A stretch of 64,000 bases of DNA from Sapria himalayana (GCA_029783825.1 JAREIK010000764.1:28501-92500), one strand, 5' to 3'; positions 39,216 through 54,300 are shown, numbered from the stretch's first letter. Notes: generated by a model not told the origin, from the letters alone. Translations and numbers: made by a program.

Positions 39216-39590
39216 TATGAGAATTATTTATGAACTGTTATTTATTTTTGTCTATGTGTAGTAAATAATTATGATATTTTGGTGCAAGTATCAATTTTTT
39301 TTATTCTGGTTTTGTTCTTTGCTTTTTTGATTAACCAAATTATGAATCTTTGTAGGTCACATTATTGAGAGAAAAGAAAAAATCTTAATTCAAAGCATTC
39401 TAACATTTCCACGGTCCTTCCAATGCATGGATCCCATATTAACCGATTTTAGCTTTATAAAAAAGAGGGCTAGCTTATCTAATCATTATTTTTCTAAAAA
39501 CATTATATTTTTGCACTCTCTTTATCTCTAAACATAATTGCTGGACATCTTTTGGATTTTTTGGTGAAGTTGTAAGAGAATAAACTTTAA
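39216..39590. other. 3' flank of the second CACTA gene, nothing else seen
   Basis: T-rich DNA between the coiled-coil exon and the duplicated 3' module. No feature is recognised beyond a possible untranslated region. Confidence 0.45.
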
Positions 39591-39621
39591 TTTGTGTTTG
39601 TTCATGTCTATAATATTTGTT

Positions 39622-39701
<80 letters not shown>

Positions 39702-40810
39702 TGTTTTTGTGTCTCTTAATTTTTTGGGTAGAGTTTTAGCCTATATAGGTATGTAAAAGCCCATAATCAGTAGCAGCAAATATGGTAGTGACGGATGTGG
39801 CGGCAATGAAAGAGGCAATGGCTGCTGCAGCGGCTGCAGTAGCAGTAGCGGCTGAGGCGACATCAGCGGCAGCTGTGATAGCTATGGCATAAGCGGTAGC
39901 AATGACAAAAGAAGCAGTAGCGGCATCAGGGGCAGCGACTGCATTAGAGGCTATGGTGGTAGCAATGGTGGTGGTAGGGGTGGCAGCGGCAGCACCGGTA
40001 GCTATGACAGCACCGGAAGTGGCAACACCAGTGGGAGCACGAGCATCACCTGTGGCAGGAGCATCGGCAGCGGGAGCAGCGCCAACAGCAAGAGCATCGG
40101 CAGAGGTAGCGATAGCGAGAGCAACAGTGGTAGTGGGAGCAGCAGCGGTGGCGAGAGCAGCAACAACGACAATATATGCGGTATATACGTACGTATATAG
40201 TCAGTATATACGTACATATAAAACTATAGTATTTTATGCACATATATGCTAAGTATATATATGTACTCAGTATATATGTACGCATAATACTATAGTTTAT
40301 ATGTACATATACTACAGTGATAACTGTACAAGTGAAATGCTAGTATATATGTACATATTTACTGCAGCAATATATATTTATCAAAATATAGTAATTTTTT
40401 ATTTAATTTTATTTGATTTGGTGGTTTAAATTTCTTACTGATATGGTACCACATTGTTTTCGATACGAAGCTTGTATTAGTAAACACATATTTCAACAAA
40501 CATGAAGCACCGTGACTCGGACAGCATTTTCACAGCAAAAAGTTGGTGATCATAGGAGCAGTGGAAGAGAAAGAAATATCAATGCATTAATAGATTATAC
40601 TTTATGCACATTCAGTAGAAATATTGATTAATAAGATGTAATATAATTTTTATTATTTTTTTATTTTTGTTATTTAAAATATTGTATTAGAATAAGTTAT
40701 TGAATGATTTTTTTTAATTTAAAATTTTCTTTTATAGTTTCTGTTTTTAGTAAATTTATTTTTAAAATATTAAATTATTTAATTAAATTTTTTTTAAACT
40801 ATTTTACATT
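39590..40810 (+). repeat. CACTA 3' module, copy B (first half of a 1.2-kb tandem duplication)
   Basis: In order: TTCATGTCTATAATA and an (AT)n/(GT)n tract (39627-39699), TTTTGGGTAGAGTTTTAGCC (about 39723), a degenerate AGC/GGC/GGT trinucleotide array (about 39770-40175), TATATACGTACGTATATA and related palindromes (40176-40385), and the conserved block (40434-40665: TACTGATATGGTACC, CACCGTGACTCGGACAGC, TTATACTTTATGCAC). The Ala/Val-rich frame at 39902-40252 and its minus-strand Leu/Pro partner are artefacts. Confidence 0.88.
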
Positions 40811-41975
40811 CAACTTTAATTTTTGTTTCTTCATGTCTATAATAAATATTTTTATATATCTGTGAATATGTTTGTGTTTATCCAAAATTTTTGGGTAGAG
40901 TTTTAGCCTACTATAAATATTTTTAAACTATTTAATTATATTTTTATATATCTGTGACTAAGGCGATAGCCACGGCAGCAGCCGCGATAGTGATGGTAGA
41001 GGCGGCAGTGGCACAAGAAGTGGTTACATCGCTAGTGGCAGCAGCAGTGCCTGCAGCATTGTCGGCAGGGGCGGTAGCTGCCATGGAGGTAGCCGCAGCA
41101 TCAGTGGCAGTAGTGGTAGCAGAGGCAGCAAAGACCGCGGAGCCAACGGAGGCAGTGGTGGCAGCCGCAGCAGCAGTAGCTGCTGCGGCGGAGATAGCGG
41201 AGGAAGCGGCGACATAGAATGCAGAGGCAGCGGCTGCACCGGAAGCAGTGGCAGGAGCGGCGGTAGCCGCTGCTACACAGGAACCAGCTGCAGCATAGGA
41301 AGCAGTGGCAGTAGCGGCGGTGGTGGTAGCAGCGGTGGCAGAGGCATGCAGTGGCAGCTCCAGTAGTGAGGGCAGTGGTGGTAGCCGCCACAGCAGCCAG
41401 TGGCTGCCGCTTCAGCAGTAGTGGCGACGGTGGTAGCTGTGACAACAGTAGTGGTATTGGCAGTAGTGGCAGGAGTGGCAGCGAGAGCAATAGCAAGAGC
41501 ACCTATTAAGATATATACTTACAAATAAAGTCAGTATATACGTACATTTAATACTGCAGTATTTTATGTACGTATATACTGAGTATATTCATACTCAGTT
41601 TATATGTACACTTAATATTGCTGTTTATATGTACATATATTTTAGTAATATATGTACGAGTGAATTGCTTGTATATATTTACATATATACTACAGAATTA
41701 TATATGTATCAAAACATAACTTTTTTTGACTGAGTGGTTTAATTTTCTTAAAGATATGATGCCGCATTGTTCCTCATACAAAGCTTCTATAAGTGATGAA
41801 ATTTTTTTACTAGACATTACGTAATGTGTCTCGGACAACTTTATCATAGTAGAAAATTGATGATTAGAGGAGCTGAGGGAGAGAAAGCAATATCAATGAA
41901 TGGATATATTATACTTTATGCATTGTTGGTAGATACATTGATGAATAAAATTAAAAGTTTGTTATTTTTTTGTTT
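40811..41975 (+). repeat. CACTA 3' module, copy C (second half of the tandem duplication)
   Basis: It repeats copy B: TTCATGTCTATAATA near 40830, TTTTGGGTAGAGTTTTAGCC near 40888, a longer trinucleotide array (about 40955-41505; AGCAGC, GGCAGT, GCGGCA words), palindromes (CAGTATATACGTACAT, then ACTGAGTATATTCATACTCAGT; 41508-41720) and the conserved block (41740-41975: TTATACTTTATGCATTGTTG, ACATTGATGAATAAA). Divergence between B and C is considerable, so the duplication is not recent. Confidence 0.88.
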
Positions 41976-42540
41976 CAATTATGTAAAATATTGAATTTGA
42001 ATAAGATATTAAATGAATTTATTTTTTGTTTATTATAAATTATTTATTGTTTCATTTTTTATTCAATATGATTTAAAAATAATAAATTATTTAATTAAAA
42101 AATTTTTAAATTTTTTAAATTATGTAAATGTTTTTAAAATTACATTAGCTAAGGAAAATTCTCAAGCTAAATTAGAGAGGGAAAAATCCCTCGCTAATTT
42201 AGAGAAGAAAATTTCTCTAACTAATTTAGCTAGGGAAATATTAAAATTAGCGACGGATATTCCGTCGCTAATGCTAGGAAATTTAGCTAGGGATTCAGCC
42301 AATGATATGTTTGTTCAGCGATGGAATATTTTGTTTATCTTGTTATTTTAGCAACGTAATTTTTCTTTTTTAGCGAGAAAATTTTTCATCGCTAATTTTT
42401 TAGTTAGGGAAAATTCCCTAGCTAAAATTTAGCAAGAAGCACTCTAGAAAGGGACACAATCCATTGATATTTCGTCGCTATTTACCATTTAGCAACAAAA
42501 ATCTTCCATATAGCTAGGGAATTGTCCCTAGCTATATGGG
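41976..42540 (-). repeat. 3' subterminal region with hairpin-forming motifs
   Basis: Dense TAGCTAGGGA/TCCCTAGCTA and AGCGACGGA/TCCGTCGCT words occur in inverted pairs: GAGGGAAAAATCCCTC (42177-42192), TTAGCGACGGATATTCCGTC (42248-42267) continuing to GCTAA, AGGGAAAATTCCCT (42407-42420) and CTAGGGAATTGTCCCTAG (42516-42533). The pattern mirrors the left subterminal array but is less regular. An ORF at 42013-42351 runs through it and is a by-product. Confidence 0.85.
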
Positions 42541-42555
42541 ATTTTTCTTGTAGTG

Positions 42556-42558
42556 AAT
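42556..42558 (+). other. Right target-site duplication (AAT)
   Basis: AAT immediately after the terminal GTAGTG repeats the AAT at 26478-26480. Confidence 0.85.
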
Positions 42559-43884
42559 GATAGCTAGATAGATAGATAGACAGATCAGATAGATAAATTG
42601 ATTGATAGATTGATAGATAGAGTATTAAATAGTTATATACATAGACATAAAGATAGACAAATATATAGATAGATAGTTAGATTGATAGCCATAAAAAAGA
42701 CATATATATGATAGATAGATAGACAGCTAGATAGATAGATAGATAGATAGACACAATAATAGATAGAATGATAGATAGATAAATAGATAAATAAATAGAT
42801 AGACAATTGGATAGATAGATAGATAAACAAATAACGAACAGTTAAACAGATATATAGATAGACAAATAGACAGATAGATAAATATATAAATAGATAGATA
42901 GATAAGCAAATAAATAACAGACATATTGATTAACAAATATACAGACAAATAGATAGACGCTTTAATAGATAGATAGATGGATATATATATATATATATAT
43001 ATAGAAAAATAGGTTGATTATTAGACAGACAGATTGATTGATTGATTAATTGATTAATTGATTGATTGTTACAGAGATATATAGACAGTTTGATAAATTG
43101 ATTGATAGAGAGATAGATAAACAAATAAACCTACACATCGATAGATAAATAAATAGAAAGATAGACATACATATAGATAGATAGACATGCAAATAGCAAA
43201 GATTGATAGACATGCGAATGCAAATAGATAAATAGATACATAGACTGACTGATATACATGCAAATTGCAAGATAGATAGACTAATAGATAAGCAGATAGA
43301 TAGACATATAGATAAACATATAGATAGATAGATAGGAAAGAAAGATAGATTTATAGATAGTTAGATAGATAAATAAATAAATAGATACAAACATTGCTAA
43401 TTTGATTGATATATGGATTGAGAGACATAATGATATGCATATTGATAGACAATTTGATTAACAGATTGATAGAGATATTGATAGACAAGTAGATAGATAG
43501 ATTGATAAACATATAGATAGTTAGTTAGATAGATAAATATATAGATAAAAAGATAGAAATATAGACATATAGATAGAAATATAGATAGATAGTTAGACAG
43601 ATAGATAGAATGATACATATAAAGATTATTAGAGAAATAGACAGATAGAAAGATATGGAGATAGAGATATAGATAGATAGATAGATAGATAAAAATATAG
43701 AAAGATATATAGACAGATATATAGATCGATAAAAAGATAGATTGAAAGATATAGAAATTCATAAACAAATAGATAGACAGATAGTTATATACTTAGATTG
43801 AGAGAGATAGATAGTTATAAATAGATAGATATATTGACAGACAGAGAGAGAGAGGGGTAGATAGACAAATAGATAGACAGATAG

Positions 43885-43919
<35 letters not shown>

Positions 43920-45339
43920 GATTGATAGAGAGATAGATAAATAGTCACATTGACACACAAATAGACATATAATTAGACAGACAGATAGATAGACAAGTAG
44001 ATAATTAATCAGGTTATTATTCTAATAGATAGACATATAGATTGAATGATTGATTGATTGATAGATATATAGTTTGATAATTTGATTGAGAACTAGATAT
44101 AAAAAAAGATGAATAGATAGATAAATAAATAGACAGACAGATAGAAAAAAAGATAGACAGACTGACTGATAGACATATAAATAGATAGATTAATAGATAG
44201 ATTGCTAGATAGATAGACATATAGATAGATATATAGATACACATATACATAGATAGATACTTTGATTGATAGAAAGATTGACAGACAGATTAATATATAG
44301 ATTGATAGGCATATTGATAGACAAATTGATAGATATATTGATATACAAATTTAAAGACAAATAGATAGACAAATTGATAGACATATATAGATAAATAGAT
44401 AGATATACAGATAAATAGACTTATAGATAGATAAATTGTTAGACATTAGTTAGATAAATTGATATATAGATAGACAGATAGATAAATAGATAGATAGATA
44501 GATAAAAAGATACACAGATAGATAGATATATAGATAAATAGACAGATATATAGATAAATATTTAGATAGATAGATATATTAAAAGATAGAAAAAAGATAG
44601 GCAAATAGAAAATAGATAGACAGATAATCAGACATATAGATAAAGAGATAGTTAAAAAGATAAATAAATTTATAGATACACAAATAGATAGACATACAGA
44701 GAGATATGCAGATAGATAGAAAGATATACACACACACATTGATACATAGAGAGATAAAGAGATGGACTGATAGATCAACAGACAGATAGACAGGCAGACA
44801 GATAAATAGATACATGGACATACAGATAGGAAAACAGATAGATAGATAGATAGATACATAGACATACAGATAGACACACAGATAGAAAAATAGATACATT
44901 GATTGATAGACAAATTGATAGATTCATAGACAGATTTATAGGCATATTGATAAACTTATTGAAAGAAAAATAGATAGATAGATTATTAGATTGATAGATA
45001 GAAAGATAGATAGACAACAAGATAGATATATGGATATATAGAAAGATAGATATTTAGATAAATGGATAGATAGACATATAGATTAAAAATAGATAGATAG
45101 ATAAATAGATAGAGTGTCATATAGATAGATAGATAGGCAGACAGATAGATAAATTTATAGATAGATACAAAGATAGATAGACATATAGATAGATAGATAA
45201 ATAGGCAGAAAGAAAGATAGACAGATAGATAAATAGATAGATAGATAAATAAATAGATAGACAAATAATTAGACAAATAGATAGATAGATACACACACAC
45301 ACACACACACACACATAAAGATAGATAGATATATATATA

Positions 45340-46360
45340 TATATAGACTAATAGTAAGACAGATAGATAGGAATATATATAGATAGATAGATAGGCAAAA
45401 AGTAGATAGATAGATAGAAATAAATAAAGAAATAAATAAAGAAATAAATAAAGAAATAAATATAGAAAGATTGATTGATAGATAAAAAGTTAGATATACA
45501 TATAGATTGATAGATAAATAGATAGAAAGGTAAATAGATATATTAATATATAGCTAACATATAGATAGACAGATAGAAAAATAGGTAGATATATAGATAC
45601 ATAGACAGCTAGATAGATAGACAACCATATAGATAGATAGATAAATTAATATACAAATAGATAGACAGATCAATCGATAGACAAATAGATAGATAAATCA
45701 ATAGATTGATAGACAAATAGATAGACATATATATAGATAGAAAGATAGTTATTTAGAGAGATAGTTAAACATAAAGATAAATAAATAGATAGATAGATAG
45801 ATTGATTGATACATAGATAGATAAAAATATATATAGATGAATAGTTAGATAGAGAGATAGACAGACAGACATATAGATAGATAGATTGATTGATTGAAAG
45901 TTATTTAAATAGACATATAGCTAGAATGATTGATAGAAAAATTAATATAAATATTAATAGATAGATTTATATATAGATTGATAGAAAGTTTGATATATAA
46001 AATTAAAGATAAATAGATAGAAAGATAGATATTTATATTGATAGAAATGTATATAGATTAATAGAAAGATAGATAGATTATTAGATTGATAGATATATTG
46101 ATAGACATATAGTAAGATTGATAGATAGATTGATATAAAGATTTATAGATAAATATAAAAAAATATAGACTAATAGTATGACATATAAATAGATAGATAT
46201 ACATACAAATAGACAAATAGAAAGAATGATAGATAGTTAGATAAATAGATAGATAAAGAGACAGATAGACACATAGATAGACTAATAGATAAACAGACAG
46301 ATAGTCAAATAGATATAAAGACAGTTAGTTAGAAAGATTGACAGAAAGATGGATAAATAG

Positions 46361-46394
<34 letters not shown>

Positions 46395-46680
46395 TAATAG
46401 TAAGGCAGATAGATAGACATATATATAGATAAATTGTTAGATAGGCAAAAAGTAGATAGATCGATAGATAGATAGATAGAAATAAAGAAAGAAATATAGA
46501 AAGATTGATTGATAGATAAAAAGTTAGATATACATATAGATTAATAGATAAATAGATAGAAAGGTAAATAGATATATTAATATATAGTTAACAGATACAT
46601 AGATAGATAGATAGATAGAAAAATAGGTAGATATAAAGATAAATAGATAGATAGACAGATAGATAGATCAATAGATAGAT
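45340..46680 (+). repeat. Duplicated block in the GATA array (about 1.04 kb apart)
   Basis: The sequence from about 45346 (CTAATAGTAAGACAGATAG ... GGCAAAAAGTAGATAGAT ... AGATAAAAAGTTAGATATAC ... AGAAAGGTAAATAGATATAT) recurs from about 46393. The same unusual words come in the same order and continue to GAAAAATAGGTAGATAT in both. The first copy has (GAAATAAATAAA)n; the second a shorter GAAATAAAGAAA. Confidence 0.88.
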
Positions 46681-48169
46681 TGAGAGATTGAAACAGAGAC
46701 AAAAAGATTGACATATAGATAGATAGATAGACAGACAAATAGATAGATAGATTGATAGATAGACAAACAAACAAATAGATAGATAGATAGATATATAGTT
46801 TGTTAGAAAGATTATTAAATAGATAGATAGACAAATAAATAGATAGATTTATAGACAGATCAGATAGATAGATTGATTGATAAATAAATAGATAAATATA
46901 CAGACTAATAGATAAATACATAAACAAATAGATAGAAATATATATAGAAATATATTTATATAGATATAGATACATAAATATATATTTAGATTGATTGATA
47001 GATAGTTATATAGATAGATAAAAAGATAATTAGATAGATAGATAGACACATAGGTACACAGATAGATAGACAGATAGATCGACAGATAGATAGTCATATA
47101 GATAGAAATATATGTATATAGATAGAAAGATAGATAAAAATATAGATAGATAGATTGATAGATTGATTGATTGATTTATAGATAGATATACAGATAGATA
47201 AACTGTCAGATAGATAGAAAGATAGGTACATAGATAGACATATATATAAACAAATGGATATTAAGATTAATAGATTGATTGATAGATAGATTTATAATTA
47301 AATTGATAGATAGAATTATATACACTTTGATAGATAGACAGATAAATAGATAGATATAAAGATAGATAGATAGACAAATAAAAAAATAAATAAATAGATA
47401 AATAGATAGACAATTAGATAGATATAAAGATAAAAAGATAGAAAGATAGTCAGAAAGATATATAGACATATTTATAGAGAGATCGATAGACAGATTGTTA
47501 GACTGATGATAGAAAGATAGTTAGATAGATATATAGAGAAATCTATAGACATATTTATAAACATATCGATAAATAGATTGATAGACAGATATTAATACTG
47601 ATAGATAAATAGATAGATAGAAAGATAGAAAGATAGAAAGAAAGATAGATAGATAGACAAATATATTAAAAAATTGATAGACAGATAGATATACAGATGG
47701 ATTGCTATATAGATAGGAAAATAATTATAAAAATAGAAAGCTAGATAGATAGATAGATAGATAGATAGACAGATATATATAGAGTTAGATAGATTAATAA
47801 ATAGATATATAGATAGTTTGAAACATTGTTAAACAAAAAGATAGTCAAACAAATAGAAATATTTATAAATATATAGATATTTAGACAAATAGATAGATAG
47901 ATAGATTGATAGTTAGCTAGATAGATAGATATAAAGATATATATATATATATATATATGAAGTCACAGACAGATACATAAATAAACAAAAATATAGCCAT
48001 ATATATACTTAGATAGTTAGATAGATAGAAACAAAATAGATAGGTAGATAGACATATACAATGGTATATAATTAGATAGATATATAGACTAATAGGTAGA
48101 CATATAGATAGACAAATAGATAAACAAAATGATAGAAAGATAGATATACAAATAGATAGAGAGATATAT

Positions 48170-48360
48170 TGACAGAAATATTTATAGATAGATAGACAAA
48201 TAGATATATAGATAGATATATAGATATATAGATAAATATATAAATAGATAGATAGACACATAGATTGATAGAAATATTTATAGATAGATAGACAAATAGA
48301 TATATAGATAGATAGATAGATTTATAGATAAATATATAAATAGATAGATAGACATATAGA
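48170..48360 (+). repeat. Short tandem duplication of about 95 bp in the GATA array
   Basis: The block GAAATATTTATAGATAGATA followed by GACAAATAGATATATAG and later GATAAATATATAAATAG occurs near 48175 and again near 48269, in direct order. Confidence 0.8.
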
Positions 48361-51300
48361 TAAATAGATAGATTGATAGATAAATAAAAATATTGATAGA
48401 CAATGAGATAAATAGATAGATATACAGATAAATAGACCAATAGATAGATAGATAGACAGATAGATAGACACGTAAAAGTCAGATAGATTGTTAGATAGAT
48501 AAATACATAGATAGATAGATAGACAGATAGATATACAGATAGATAGAAAATTGATACCCAAATAGATAGAATGATTGATAGATTTATAGATAAACAGATG
48601 GATATATAGATAGATAAATAATAGATAGATATACATATAAAAAGAAAGAAAGATAGATAGATAGACATATAGATAGATAGATAGATAGATAGTTAGATAG
48701 AAAGATAGACAAAAAATTAGATAGATAGATATATAGATAGCTAGTTAGATAGACAAATAGATAGGTAGATATCTAGACAGGTAGACTAACAGATAGATAG
48801 ATGTATTTAAAGATAGTTAGAAGAAAAGTTTGATAGATATATAGATAAATTAATTGACATATTTATAAATAGGTCAAAAGACAAATATTTAGAACGATTA
48901 ATAAATAGAAAGATAAATAAATAGATCTTTAGATAGATAGATAGATAGATTGATTGATATACAAATATATAGATAGAAAGATAGATAGATTGACATATTA
49001 ACAAATACTTATACATATAGATAGATAGACACATAAATAGATAGATCGATAGATAGATAGATAGCTAGAAACATAGGTATACATATAGATTGAAAGATAA
49101 GTAGATAAATAAATGAATATATAGATAGATGAGATAGTAAGATAGATTGTTAGATATATTTAAAGACAAACAGACATATAGACAGATATATAAAAAAATA
49201 GATAGATAGTCAGATAGAAAGAACGAAAAGTAGATAGATAAACAAATAGACATATAGATAGATAGTCAGATTAATAGAGAATTTGATAGAAAGATTGATA
49301 ATTAGATTGATATTTAGATTGATAGATAAATTGATAGACATATTAATTGATAGATAATAGATAGATATATAGATAGACAAATAGATAGATAGATAGATAA
49401 TAAGATAGATATTCAAATAGATATAGAGATAGATAGATAGATAAAAATAGCGTTAAACTGATATATAGAAAAATATATAAAAATATTTATACAGAGATTG
49501 ATAGACATATATTTAGAAAAATAGATAGAAAGATAGTTAGACAGATATATAGACACATATATAGAGATATTTTTAGATTGATCTATAGACAGATCGATAT
49601 ACAGACAGTTAGATAGATAGATAAATATATAGATAGAAAGAAAGATAGATAAATAGCTAGATAGACTAATAAAGAGATAGATAGATATATAGAAAGATAT
49701 TTGTATAGATAGGCAAATAATTAGACAAACAGATAGATAAATAGATAGGTAGACATATAGATAGTGAGAAAGATAATTAAATATATAGATAGATAATTAG
49801 TTAGAAAGATATTTAGACAAGTAGCTATTTAAATAAATAGACATATTTATAGACAGATTGATAGATAAATAGTCAGATAAATAGATAAATATATAGATAT
49901 ATAGATAAATAAATAGATACAGAGATAGATACACAAATTGATAGATAAATAAATATACATATAGATTGTTAGAAAGAAACAAAATAATTAGAAATATAGA
50001 TAGATAGATAGATAGAATGATTGTCACAGATATAGAAATTGATAAATATATATATATATATATACACATAGATACAGAAATCAATAAATAGATATTTAGA
50101 CAAATAGATATCAAAATATATAGAAAGTCTGATAGATAGATGGATGGATAAATAGATATATAGATATATATATATATAGATAGATATACAGTCATATATT
50201 TAGATAGATATATATTTAAATAGTCATATAGATATACATATTGATAGACAAAGTAATATAAATATTAATAGACAGATTGGTAGGTATTTTAATAGATAGA
50301 TTGATAGATAGATTAATAGACAGATTAAATGACATATTGATAGACAAATACATATACATATTGATATATATGTACATAGATTGATCGATAGATATACAAA
50401 GTATTAGATAGATTGATAGCCAGATTAATAGAAAGATAGATAGACAGATTGATTTACAGATAGATAGATAGATAGATAGATATATAGATATTTAGATAGA
50501 TAGATTTTTAAATAGATAGATAGATAGATAAAAAGATAGATAGATAGATAAATAAATAGATTGATAGATATATAGTTAGCAAGATAGACATATAGATAAA
50601 GAGATATATAGATAGATAGATAGTTAGTTAGTCAGAAAGATAGATAGATAGATAGATAGACAGATAGATAGATAGGCATATAGATAAATATAAAAATAAA
50701 TAGATAGATTGACAGATAGACAAAAATATATATAAATTCATAGATAGATAGTTAAATAGACATTCAAATAGATAGATATATATATAGACATATAGATAGA
50801 CACATATATAGATAGGGAAATGGATTAATAGATAGATAGATAGACAAAGACATAGATAGATAGATAGATAAATAGATAAATAAATGACAATTATATAGAC
50901 ATATAGATATACAAATAGATAGACATACATATAGATAAACATATAGATAGATAAATAGATATATAAATAGAAAGAGGGATAGACACACAAAGAGATAGAT
51001 AGATTGATAGATTTATAGAATGATAGATTTACATATAGATAGATATATAGAAAATAGATAGATATATATAGATAGACAAATAGATTAATAGATAGATAGA
51101 TAGGTAGATAGATATAAAGGAAAATAAATATATACACATATTATAGATGGATAGATATAAAAATAGATAGATTGATTGATCGAAAGATTGATCGACAGAT
51201 TGAAATATAGATAGATAAATAGATAGATAAAAAAATAGATAGATAAATAGATAGATAGATAAACAAATAGATAGATAGATTATTAGATAGATAGATAGAC

Positions 51301-54300
51301 AAATAAATATACAGATTAATAGATAGATTTATAGACAGGTCGATAGACAGGAAGAAAGATAAAAAGATAGATAGATAGATAGATGTAAGATATATAGACA
51401 TATATAGATTGATATACATATAGATAGATAAATTAATGGATAGATAAATAGATTGATAGATTGACAGATGGATAGGTAGATAAATAGATATATTAATAGA
51501 TAGATAGATATATAGATAGACAGACAGACAGATAGATAGATAGATAGATTGATTGATTTAATGATTGATTGAAAGATTGTTAAACTGGTATATAGAAAAA
51601 TAATTATACAGATTTAAATATAGTTACATTGATACATAGTTAGATTTATAAATAGATAGATAGATTAATAGAAAGGTAGATAAATAGACAAATACATAGA
51701 CTGATAGATAGATAGGTATATAGATAAATAGATAGATAGACACATAAATAGATAGATCAATAGACATACACATTGATAGATAGATACAAAAATAAATAGA
51801 TAGATAGGAAGATGGTTAGATGGATATATAGATAAATAGATAGATAATTAAATAAATATATTGATGGATAGATAAATAGATAAATTGTCAGATAGATAGA
51901 TAGATAGTTAGATAGTCAAATAAACAAATAGATACAAAAATAGATAGTCAAATTGATATTCTGATTATAATTAGATTGATAATTAGATTTATTGATATAA
52001 TGATAGACAAATTAATTGATAGATATATAGACAAATAGATAGATGATATGCACATAGATATTTTGATAGATACATAATAAATTATATAGAAATATTTTTA
52101 GATAGATTGATAACAGATAGTTAGATGAATATATAAATAGATCCATAGATACATAGATAGATATATAAATATACTGATAAATAGTTAGATAGATGGACAA
52201 ATAGTTAGATAGATAAATAGATAGATAGATAAACAGATAAATATATAGATAGATAGTTAGAAAGATAGATAGACACAAAGATAGATAAATCGATAGACAG
52301 ATAACTAAACAGATAATTAGATAGATAGACAGATAGATAGAAAAATAGGTAAATGGATAGATAGATGGATAGATAGATGAATAGATAGATAGAAAGATAT
52401 ACAGATAGTAAGATAGTTAGATAGATAGTCATATAGACATTTAGGCAGATATATAGACAAATAAATAGATATATAGATAGATAGATAGTTAGTTAGTTAG
52501 TTAGATTGATATATTAATTTATAGACAAATTTATATATTGATTTATAGATAGATTGATAAATAGATTGATATATAAATTGATAGACATATAGATAGATTG
52601 ATAGATAGTTTTAAAAACAAATTTATAGATAAATTAATATACATATTTATAAATAGTTTGATAGATTCATTAATAGATAGATATATTGATTGATAAAAAA
52701 GAATGATAGGTAGAGAGATAGAGAGATTGATATACATATAGATACATAGACAAATAAATAGATAGATATATAGACAGATAGATAAATTGATAGATTGACT
52801 GATAGATAGATTTTTAGATAGATAGAGATATAAATAGATAGATTTATTGATTTTTTAAATAGTTAAATATACACAAATATAGATTTATTAATAGATAAAT
52901 AGATACATAGACAGATAGATAGAAATAAAGATAAATAGATAGATAGACATGTAAATATTAGATAAATAGATATAAATATAGATAGATAGTTAGAAAAATA
53001 TATATAAAGATAGATAAATGATAAATAAATCGAGAGACAACCAAATAGAAAGAGATATAGACAAACAAATAAAAACATGGATAAAAAGACATATAGATAG
53101 ACAGATAGATATCCATATAGATATAGATATATAGACAAATAGATAGACAGACATATAGGTTGTTAGATAAATAGAAAGATAGTTAGACATATAAATAGAC
53201 ATATAGATAGATAGATAAATATATATATAGATAGATAGAAAGTCAGACAGACAAATAGATAGATAGATAGATAAACAAATAGATAGATAGACATACAAAT
53301 AGTCAAATAGATAGAGAGATTGATATACAAACATTTAGATAGATAGATAGACAGATAGATAGATTGATAGATAGATTAATAGATAGAGAGAGAGTATAGA
53401 AATAGACATAGACAGATAGGTAAATTGATAGATAGACATATAGATAGATGGATAGATTGATAGATTGATAGATAGATTTATAGACAGATTGATAGATAGA
53501 TTGATAGACAAATTGACAAATAGTTAGATAGATAAGTAGATTGATAGGAAGATAGATAAATATATGCATAGAGAGATAGATACATAAATTTTTACATAGA
53601 TAGATAGAAGATTAGACAGAGAGATAGATAGAAAAATAGATAGACACTTAGACAAATAGATTGATAGACATATATATAGACTGGTAAATTGGCAAATTGA
53701 CAGAAAGATAGATAAACATATAGATAGACAAATAGATAGGCAAGTAAATAGTTAGATAGATAGCTAAAATGATAGATATACAGAATGATAGACAAATAGA
53801 TAGACAAATAGATTGATTGTCATATAGGTATAGATAAATAGGCAGACATACAGACATATAAATAGACAGATAGATAGACAGACATAAAATATAGATATAT
53901 ATATATATATATATATATAGATATATATACAAATAGATAGACTGATAGAAAGATAAATAAATATACAGACAAATAGATATACAAATAAATACATAAATAG
54001 AAATACAAATAGAAATATACATAAATAGATGGATAGATAGATAGATAGATATATATATATATATATATATATATTTTTGTATAGATAGAAAAATCGATAG
54101 ATGGTCGAAAAATCAATAGATAAACAGATAAATTGTCGGATAGGTAAATGGACTGATATAAGGATAGATAGATTGATAAATAGGCTAAAAAATTGATAGA
54201 TATATACACTGATAGATAGATGGACAGATAGACATATAGATATACTGATAAATAAACAAATCAATAGATAGATAGACATATAGATAGACAAACCGATAGA

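Larger units (their letters stand above)
26481..42555 (+). mobile_element. Essentially complete CACTA (En/Spm) transposon, 16,075 bp
   Basis: The left terminus AACTACAAGAAAAAT (26481-26495) and right terminus ATTTTTCTTGTAGTG (42541-42555) are inverted repeats matching at 14 of 15 bases. The only difference is the first base (C to A at the left). AAT flanks both sides, and the GATA array continues on each side, so the insertion boundaries are certain to the base. Contents in order: subterminal repeat array, leader exon, a large AT-rich segment with a foldback, TNP2-type transposase remnant, Transposase_24-type remnant, duplicated 3' module and 3' subterminal repeats. Both genes carry many stops, so the copy is not autonomous. 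The mutated terminal base may also reduce mobility. Confidence 0.95.

Noticed and set aside
39902..41502. Ala/Val-rich and Leu/Pro/Cys-rich open frames on both strands over the 3' modules
   Set aside because: They translate a degenerate trinucleotide array and overlap each other on opposite strands. They do not continue into the flanking conserved blocks.
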